Shown piece after piece: positions 57,296-64,000 of a DNA stretch of 64,000 bases; position 1 is the first letter of the stretch; each line of letters opens with the position of its first letter. The position numbers and the translations under genes are program-made. The stretch is from positions 120,907 through 184,906 of the forward strand of contig JAFREE010000036.1 in the NCBI GenBank assembly GCA_019400425.1. The letters run 5' to 3'. The notes under the pieces were generated by a model that was not told the origin of the DNA, searched no databases, and worked only from the letters and a program-made list of their open reading frames with translations. Source of the stretch: Hymenochaete sp. R1. Lineage: Eukaryota > Basidiomycota > Agaricomycetes > Hymenochaetales > Hymenochaetaceae.

Positions 57296-59298
57296 TCAAA
57301 CACATATCCTCGCACTCCCTTCATCCGTCCACGTCTTCCCCAATGCCAGGAACAGACTCAGCACCATCACGATCGCGCCGAACACAACACATATTAGAGC
57401 CGGTAGCTTTGGACGAGTAGTGAGAGGGAGGTTAGAGGGGAGGAGCTTGAGGTAGCATGCAGCGGGGAAGATGAAGGCTAAGGCGGTGGCAGAGACGCCG
57501 CCAGTGATTTCGAGCATGACACCCAGGTCACATGTGATTAGGGAAACTGTAAAATCGATGCGGTTTAGCGGTGTCAGACCTCTGAATGAAACATAGCTCA
57601 CTGAACATGGCGGAAAAGATGATAGAGGTGGTGAAAAGGAGATGTCGTTGAGGGTTGAACGCCTCGTGTGGAAAGAAGTATTGCTCGATGACTTCGCGGC
57701 AGACGAACAACTCGAGCGGCAACGTCGTGAACATGTTTAACCCGAAGCAGAAACGCGCAATGTTTATTAACGTGTCGTCCTAACAAGATTGAAGCCTGGT
57801 CAATTACGTTTCTCGACGACTATATAAAAATGGCTCACCGATGAGAAATTATTCAAGATGTTTCCCTGCGTTTTATCCGTGAAGACCAAGAACGCAGATA
57901 TCGCAAGCGTACAGCAAGCGACCAATGATATCAGCGTCGAGATATGTGTCACAGTCGCAAATCGATCCAGAGTCGGGGTCCGTAGGCTCCCATAAATCAA
58001 CAGCGAATTATGATGGCAGACGAAAGCGAAGCTTATGACGCCGATAGCCTGGAACACTCCCGATTCAATGAACGAGAACCGCTTCGCGGGATCTCCCTTG
58101 AGCTCGGGAGCAGCATGCGGACCTTCGATTAAGACAGAGGTGACGATGATGAGCATTCCGATAAGTGCAAGGCCACTTGCTCGCGAGAGCTTGTGAATAT
58201 CCCGATACAATGACAACGGATACGAGATACACAGCGTACACAACGCAATGACAAACTGGCGGTTCGTCAAGAGCGATAGTACAGGGATGTCTTTTAGGCT
58301 GGGAAAGGCAGAGCGGATAACATGAGGTATGGTATCACCAATGATGATACCGAACGCACACATCCCTCCAAAGGCGAAGGCGAACTGGAAGAACGAGACG
58401 GCGGCACGGCCGCTGGCACCGAAGCAGTGGTTCATTATTTCAATGTACGAAGATCGACCGGAGAGTTTTGCGTTGATTACGATGAGGCGAATCGTCCAAT
58501 CTGTTACGGCACAGAGGACGAGAAGAAGGAATAGGCCGGTAAAGAAACCAGCCTGGCTAATTGCATAAGGAAGGCCTTGATAGATGCTTTAGAACGGCCT
58601 CGTCACCGGAGGAGTCAAATGTAAATACCTATTATACCTAGAGTTCATTCTTTCAGCTGCGAATGAAAATAATTGATACTTTGAAATGTTGCTCACCCGC
58701 TCCTAGAATTGAGTTGGCCATATTTGCAACCGAGTCTAACATGTTCCCTCCTGACGTCCGCTTCGCAGCGAGCTCCTCCAGGCCCATGTAACCCTCCTCA
58801 GCCACATTGACGCCGTTAGTTGACATAGGATATTCTAAGCTCTGCCTGGCGGTAGAGTTGTCGACAAGCCCGACAAGCAGCGGCATACTCTGCTCGCCGT
58901 TCCGTCTCCGGGCATTTGGACGGATGGATTCATGGTGTAGCTGTGAGATGGCAGAGTCGTCGAGGTCATCCGTGTCTAGTTCAAATTCTGCAACGTATCA
59001 TGAGAGTACTGTAGATAAGCGAGCTACTCTACTACGCACCTGCTTCTCGGCTGGCCATGGTCGACCGTAACGGCGGTCCAATGACCCTCACTTCCTCCTC
59101 AAAGTGCACCGACCGACCTCCTCTCGCTGGTCGCCTGTCATGGTCACCTCCATCAACTCCTAGAGCGCTTTCCTCCTCGCCTCCTTCGTCTTCCGCAGAG
59201 AACAAGACGTTATCCCTGTCGTCGTCGTTTAATAGGGGCTGACGTGTATGTTCATCCCCGCCTGTTCGTTTTGGCTGTCTCCCGGCGATGTTGAACAT
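57296..59298 (-). CDS. AAAP/SLC38-like (Avt-type) amino acid transporter
   Basis: Amino acid/auxin permease family, probably vacuolar as for fungal Avt proteins of this type. A long hydrophilic acidic N terminus (about 170 residues) precedes MANSILGAG spliced to IIGLPYAISQAGFFTGLFLL, the conserved first helix. Later helices: FQFAFAFGGMCAFGIIIGDT, FVIALCTLCISYPLSLYRDI, ASGLALIGMLIIVTSVL and FQAIGVISFAFVCHHNSLLI, a family hallmark. Last exons: FCFGLNMFTTLPLELFVCRE and LEITGGVSATALAFIFPAAC. The substrate cannot be read from the sequence. Start at 59298; head-to-head with phosphomevalonate kinase. Confidence 0.9.
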
Positions 59299-59641
59299 GA
59301 TGAAACGCCGGGCAATTCGTTGTTGATTTTTGTCGACAGTCTTCCTTCATGTAACGCACAGAATTATGGTAAAGACACAACGAGGCTCATGGCTGTTAGG
59401 ATGTAAAGTTACACGTATCCAGTTCGTCGCAGCGCGTGTTGGGCCGCCGTTGATCATGATGACCGTGTGAGAGACGCGCCGGCGACGAACGCGCCCTCCC
59501 GGTATCCCGCTCTTGTCCTCCCTCTCGCTGAGTTTGACCGTCTTTATCGGGACATTGGGGATGTCCCCGAGATTAAAAAACCAAGTTTCACTGTCTCTTG
59601 AGTGTCTGATTTCTTGATCTTAGACTACGATCATCAACACC
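59299..59641. promoter_or_regulatory. Shared promoter region of transporter and phosphomevalonate kinase
   Basis: 343 bp between diverging start codons. No TATA box or known motif was recognised; geometry only. Confidence 0.35.
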
Positions 59642-61366
59642 ATGACCTCTGCGAGTTCAAAGATCGTCGAGCCTACCGTGGTGTCGGCGTCTGGCAAGGT
59701 TCTGTTAGCAGGAGGATACCTAGTCCTTGACCAGAAATACTCGGGAGTCGTTGTATCGACATCGTCCAGGTTCTATACGGCCATAGAGACTTTGGCGAAA
59801 GGGAAACCTGATGTGATCAGTGTCCGATCACCTCAGTTCGAGGACGCGGTCTGGGAGTATACTGTTAACGTCGAGGGCGATGAAGTCGTAGTCATGCAGA
59901 AAGAAGGGTGAGTAGCTACTTCCAATCTTCATACCTAATCTTTAATGTGCTGATACTCCGATATGGTACAGAACAGCGAAGAACAAATTCGTGTTCATCG
60001 CGTTACAGCTTACTTTGAGACTGATCAGAGAAGTGAAAGGTGCTACCCACCTGAAGGATAGTCTAGCAAGCGGCCTCGACATCGTGATCGTTGGTGGCAA
60101 TGATTTCTACTCCCAACGAGCCAAAGTAAGCGCCATCGTTTTATTATCATTCTTCGTGATCCTTGACATTATGTCCCAGCTCGCCGAGCTAGGGCTCAAA
60201 CCTCGCATATCCTCACTCGCCCAGGTACCTCCCTTCACAAATACCGATACTACACTCTCTAAGGTCCACAAAACCGGTCTAGGATCTTCTGCAGCCCTCA
60301 CTACGTCCCTTGTCGGCGCTCTGCTCCTCCATTTCAACGCAGTTTCAACTGTTTCCCCGTCTTCATCGTCTTCCGACGCCCAACTCATCCACGCAGCATC
60401 CCAGGCAGCCCATTGCATCGCTCAGGGAAAAGTTGGGAGCGGATTCGACGTAGCAGCGGCAGTATTTGGGAGTCAGCGATATACGAGGTTCAACTCGGAG
60501 GTCCTAACGCCTTTGATGTCGGAAGAAGGCGCAAAGGTTCCGTTGTTACCTGTGTTGAATCCGACGAACAAGGCGTGGGACCATAAAGTCGAGCCGTTCC
60601 AGCTTCCGCCTGGAATACATCTTATGCTCGCGGATGTGGATGCTGGGAGCGATACGCCATCGCTGGTCGGAAAAGTTTTGAAATGGCACAAGGGGGCGGG
60701 AGCCGAAGGTGAGTATATGCCTCTATCTAAAACGTCGAAGTAGATGCTGATACCGATACTACATGGAGCTGTCGATCTATGGGATGCACTGGACGCTTCA
60801 AACGAACGTTTCGCGCGTGCGCTCATGCATCTTTCGGGGCTCTACGACGAATTCGAAGAGCTCTATAACAGTACCCTCGAGCGTTTCTCCCATATTCCTG
60901 CAACCGAGTGGAAGGTTCTTGACGCAGTTAGCGCGACGATCTACGACGTGCATAAATATGCAGAGGACATTCGCGCAAAGATGCGCGATATGGGTTCTCA
61001 TGCCGGCGTGCCTATCGAGCCTCCCGAACAGACAGCTCTTCTAGATGCTTGTCTTTCCCAGGCCGGCGTTATCGCGGGTGGGGTACCAGGAGGTAAGTTC
61101 GCTGCATGTTGTCGATTTCCGTAGTGATTAATCTTCATACTATTCTACTAGCTGGAGGATACGACGCTGTCTGGGTCTTCGTTCTTGACCCGTGTACTAA
61201 AGATAAAGAAACACCTCTCCAGCGGGTGGAGAGCGTTTGGGAAAAGTGGAAGGCGCTCGATGTATCTCCACTACAGGCTTCTGAGAGCCACGAGAAAGGG
61301 TTAAAGAGTGAAAGAGTTGTAGGGGTCCCAGGCCTTCGCGAAGCAATGCTGGGGGTGAATGCGTGA
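59642..61366 (+). CDS. ERG8: Phosphomevalonate kinase (GHMP family), mevalonate pathway
   Basis: Converts phosphomevalonate to diphosphomevalonate on the way to sterols and isoprenoids. N terminus: VSASGKVLLAGGYLVLDQKY, typical for Erg8. The GHMP ATP-binding loop is VHKTGLGSSAALTTSLVGAL. Then comes AHCIAQGKVGSGFDVAAAVFG. An intron of about 60 bp (60711-60770) joins ...KGAGAE to AVDLWDALDASNERF; the apparent stop at 60743 lies inside it. The last intron joins GVPG to AGGYDAVWVFVLDP. The protein ends in REAMLGVNA. The splice near 60711 is chosen to keep the family frame. Confidence 0.92.
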
Positions 61367-61723
61367 ATGGACATATAGCGGACCTCGTTTTGTGCATATA
61401 TCAGTATATGGGAGAGGACAATATGGGTTCGTCGCAACCATTTCGAACTTTTTGATCACGATTTTGACTTCACACGTAGACATAAACGATTGATTTTTTG
61501 CCTTATATGTATCAATGAGATGGTTGTATATGGAACAGGAACCCAAAGGACAATTTCTATTCCGTTTTTCTGCGTTTTCATCCTGCTTAATGTCATTGAC
61601 CGATTCATTGCGAGCAGATGACCAGCAGCGCATAGTATATATTTTTCCTGCTTCGAATACCATTGATGAGACGAAATCCATCACCGATCACGACTTTGCA
61701 TTGGGAAAGCGCAAAGCCACTTC
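61367..61723. other. Short intergenic, no gene seen
   Basis: 3' flank of ERG8 and upstream sequence of the next gene. Nothing recognised. Confidence 0.5.
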
Positions 61724-62821
61724 ATGCAAATCATGCAAACGTCGACTACGATTAAGTTTGCCCTTACGGGTAGCCCTTTAGAGCATTTACGTCGCGGATT
61801 GTTCAAGGCGCCCAGTCTGCAACGACTCCCTTTCCATTTGCGACCCCATACTTCTTTCGCTCACAGCATGGACGCAAGCAACATCACTCACTCGGCAGAC
61901 AACAGCGACTCGGGAAGACAAAGTGCTGTAGCGGCAGTAGAGGGATGGATTAATGACAACTTGGAGCAAGATCGTGCCTTACTTCAACGAATAGAGCAAC
62001 AACAAACTGAGCAACCAGGCGACTTCTATAGAGGGGCCTGGGTACATGCTATGACGAGGACCATAGATTTAAAGGCCTTGGACGACAACTCCTTTTTTCA
62101 AGACGTGGATAAAGCTGGTGTTCCTGCCTCGCAGCGGGCCGGATATCGTGTTCAGGTGCATTCACACATCTTCGACTTGAACCGACGTTTTCTTCAGAAT
62201 TTCTACGATTACTATAAGAATGCAGAGGACGACGAGGGGAAAGTGCTGAATAGAGGCAAAAACGCGAGTGCTCGGAAGAGAGTCCGTAAGTTTTTTGACC
62301 AAGCAAGGGAAGCTGTCTGCACCGCTGTATACTTCGCTGTAACTCACTCTGGGTGGGCTAGAAAATACAACTGGAAAGGGGACAAAGCCGCGACGCAGGA
62401 TCTTGCACGAAAGCTCTTGGACCTCAACGAGGCTTCTCACGAAGCCGTCAGCGCCCTCGACGAGTTCATCAAACCTCACATTCGCAGGGACTTCGGCTTG
62501 TTGCTGTCACCGGCTGTGGACCTTTGCGAATCAATTACGGAGCTCAAAGTCAAATGGAATGATCTGGCCAGCATGGAAGAGGCGTTCAATAAGACGGCGC
62601 TATTCCATAACATCACTGTCGGTATGGGCGACAAGAGGATAGGTCGTGCGAAGTCCGGTCCGACGAACGATGACGAGGACGATCCTGGCAGAGTCCTGAA
62701 ACAATGGGCGAATCCAGCGTGCGCCCCTGGAGGGTCTAGATCAAAGAAAGGTGGTAGTAGTAAGAAGAGAAAGGCAGATGACATGGGGCCCGACTACGAG
62801 CAACCTGAAGAAAAGCGTTAG
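61724..62821 (+). CDS. Unrecognised protein, helical, nuclear-type basic tail
   Basis: Intron-free frame of 365 codons, unusual beside its intron-rich neighbours. I do not recognise the family. Visible: a basic N-terminal stretch lacking acids at first (STTIKFALTG...), a likely alternative start at MDASNITH (residue 49), then a mostly helical, charged region with YRVQVHSHIFDLNRRFLQNF and RKRVRKFFDQAREAVCTAVY. The tail SKKGGSSKKRKADD looks like a nuclear localisation signal. No membrane segment, no catalytic motif. Frame length, start context and lack of overlap with another gene support a real coding region. Confidence 0.65.
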   Translation: MQIMQTSTTIKFALTGSPLEHLRRGLFKAPSLQRLPFHLRPHTSFAHSMDASNITHSADNSDSGRQSAVAAVEGWINDNLEQDRALLQRIEQQQTEQPGDFYRGAWVHAMTRTIDLKALDDNSFFQDVDKAGVPASQRAGYRVQVHSHIFDLNRRFLQNFYDYYKNAEDDEGKVLNRGKNASARKRVRKFFDQAREAVCTAVYFAVTHSGWARKYNWKGDKAATQDLARKLLDLNEASHEAVSALDEFIKPHIRRDFGLLLSPAVDLCESITELKVKWNDLASMEEAFNKTALFHNITVGMGDKRIGRAKSGPTNDDEDDPGRVLKQWANPACAPGGSRSKKGGSSKKRKADDMGPDYEQPEEKR

Positions 62822-63459
62822 ACGTGCCGGTTGGAGCATTTCTCTTTCATTCACAAATTTGCTCATACGATTTACACAAAAACACAGTTGCTTGATCATG
62901 AAAAGGCATGCACGTCTCGTAGCGACCAACATGGTATACTTCCTTTACTTCAAATTTCCGTTCACATACGAAAAATTTATTATACCAGAAACCTCCACAC
63001 CCATTTGCTTCCAGCTCTCGAAGTTCCTAGTAACACATAATAGAGTATTAACGGCATCAATTCTCCCACTTTTGTACATTTAAGCCGGCTACAGTAACTG
63101 TCATATCCTGATTCCGTCTGTGCGCCGTACCCCAGAGCCAGACTCAGGATTGAAGTGAAGGACATTGATAACTTACTCAAGAAAGACTGAGTCATTTCGG
63201 TCTCCGCTGCGAACCGAAAGCAAATACATGAGCCTGATACTTACAAATCCACTCCGCATCCACCCGGGAAATATCTTCAGCACATTCACTCGAAGACAGA
63301 AATCCACGGATGCTCGTGTGAGCTGCAAGTCGCCTGAGGCCAATCTATCCATCAAAATATAACCACGTGGCAGTCATTTAACTGCATATATATAAAGAAG
63401 CAAACTGAGAGAATTCACATACCTTATCTTCTCTATTACTACCTCCTCATCACCAAAAG
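62822..63459. other. Intergenic, upstream of hydrolase
   Basis: No gene seen. TATATATAA at about 63387-63395 lies about 65-70 bp before the hydrolase start and may be its TATA box. Confidence 0.5.
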
Positions 63460-64000
63460 ATGCATCTCCAGCCTCCAGAAAACATTGATCGAAGGTATCT
63501 CACCTCGGCCGATGGGACGAAAATATATGCCGACGCGGTTGGGAATCCATCCAATCCATCCCTCATTTTCACACATGGATTCAGTAGCTGTGCTGAAATA
63601 TTCAACGACATTTTCTCCGAATCAAAGTTTTCAGAAAGGTATTACCTGGTAAGTTTGGTGGACAGTGTTGAAAAAGAATGTGACGATTGATCGTTGATAT
63701 GGCACTGCAGGTTCGCTACGATTCTCGAGGATTTGGTAGATCTGGTAGACCGGAGGATCATTCTTCAAAGAAATACGCTGAGGATTTCGCTGCTGTCCTT
63801 GACGCTTTCAAGATCAAGAAGCCGATATTCGTCGGATGGTAGGTTGATGTTCTACTTCTGATAAAGTATTTTGAACTGACTGCGTCGTGAATTTGAAGGA
63901 GCATGGGAGGACGAATTCTAGCGGACATTGCAACGTATCTTCCTGAAAGTACTATCCTAGGAGCAATCATCATCTCTGGCGCACCGTATCATAGCTCAGA
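63460..64000 (+). CDS. Alpha/beta hydrolase, N-terminal part (runs off the window)
   Basis: Starts MHLQPPENIDRRYLTSADGT, then LIFTHGFSSCAEIF with the oxyanion-hole HG. Two introns: about 63651-63711, joining RYYL to VRYDSRGFGRSGRPEDHSS, and about 63840-63899, joining FVGW to SMGG. The nucleophile elbow is G-W-S-M-G-G. The closest family type is small-molecule hydrolases/haloperoxidases; the substrate is unknown. The acid and histidine of the triad lie beyond the window. Confidence 0.85.

Noticed and set aside
61724..62821. Translin-type protein
   Set aside because: First impression from helical, charged sequence; no translin motif could be found on reading it through.
1..64000. tRNA genes and CRISPR arrays
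   Set aside because: No B-box-like GGTTCRANNCC in a tRNA context and no regularly spaced repeats were found by eye; a tRNA scan would settle it.

Overview
The window is nuclear DNA of a filamentous basidiomycete, most likely a mushroom-forming Agaricomycete. Genes are dense and split by many short introns of about 45-65 bp with GT-AG ends. The household proteins (TIM17, ATG27, bli-3 type flavoprotein, DUO1, complex I B12) look fungal, and F-box/LRR-like genes of the expanded Agaricomycete type are numerous. I read 25 protein genes, the last cut by the window end, plus four degenerate gene remnants. I found no rRNA, tRNA, CRISPR or prokaryote-type element.

Layout. 1-1065: a TIR element with TA target duplication (110-806) upstream of a nonaspanin gene (1066-3649). 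3838-10225: mitochondrial tyrosyl-tRNA synthetase head-to-head with the Dbp10-type DEAD-box helicase, then DASH subunit DUO1. 10477-18526: three diverged F-box genes around a bli-3 type FMN protein and a gene-poor 2.1 kb stretch. 19097-26670: a CDCA7-type zinc-finger protein head-to-head with TIM17, then ATG27 head-to-head with an ataxin-3 (Josephin) deubiquitinase. 27468-38644: a tandem F-box pair running into the 3' end of TOP1, then complex I B12 subunit, TRM11 and a SWIM-domain SWS1/ZSWIM7 homologue. 39545-56275: a lineage-specific array of four secreted M43 metalloproteases and three F-box genes built by repeated duplication. 57296-64000: an SLC38-like amino acid transporter head-to-head with phosphomevalonate kinase, an unrecognised gene and the start of an alpha/beta hydrolase.

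The most unusual structure is in the accessory parts. Between 41.5 and 56.3 kb a unit of about 5.4 kb, [M43 protease (-) / F-box A (+) / 3' end of a convergent F-box B (-)], occurs three times. Only the last unit keeps a whole F-box B gene; the first two keep a decayed 3' end of it, and the third has a decayed F-box A. A separate F-box tandem pair (27.5-31.0 kb) shows the same architecture: between its two members lies a decayed copy of the last TOP1 exons, in which the catalytic tyrosine codon reads as cysteine. So two independent arrays each carry a decayed 3' end of the convergent neighbouring gene. Gene-structure oddities are a 16-nt micro-exon in the nonaspanin gene, a 24-nt micro-exon carrying the TOP1 active-site tyrosine, and a GC-AG intron in the SWIM gene.

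All calls come from reading the sequence and from remembered family features. No database search was run, and splice sites are my own reading. Gene coordinates run from start codon to stop codon and include introns.
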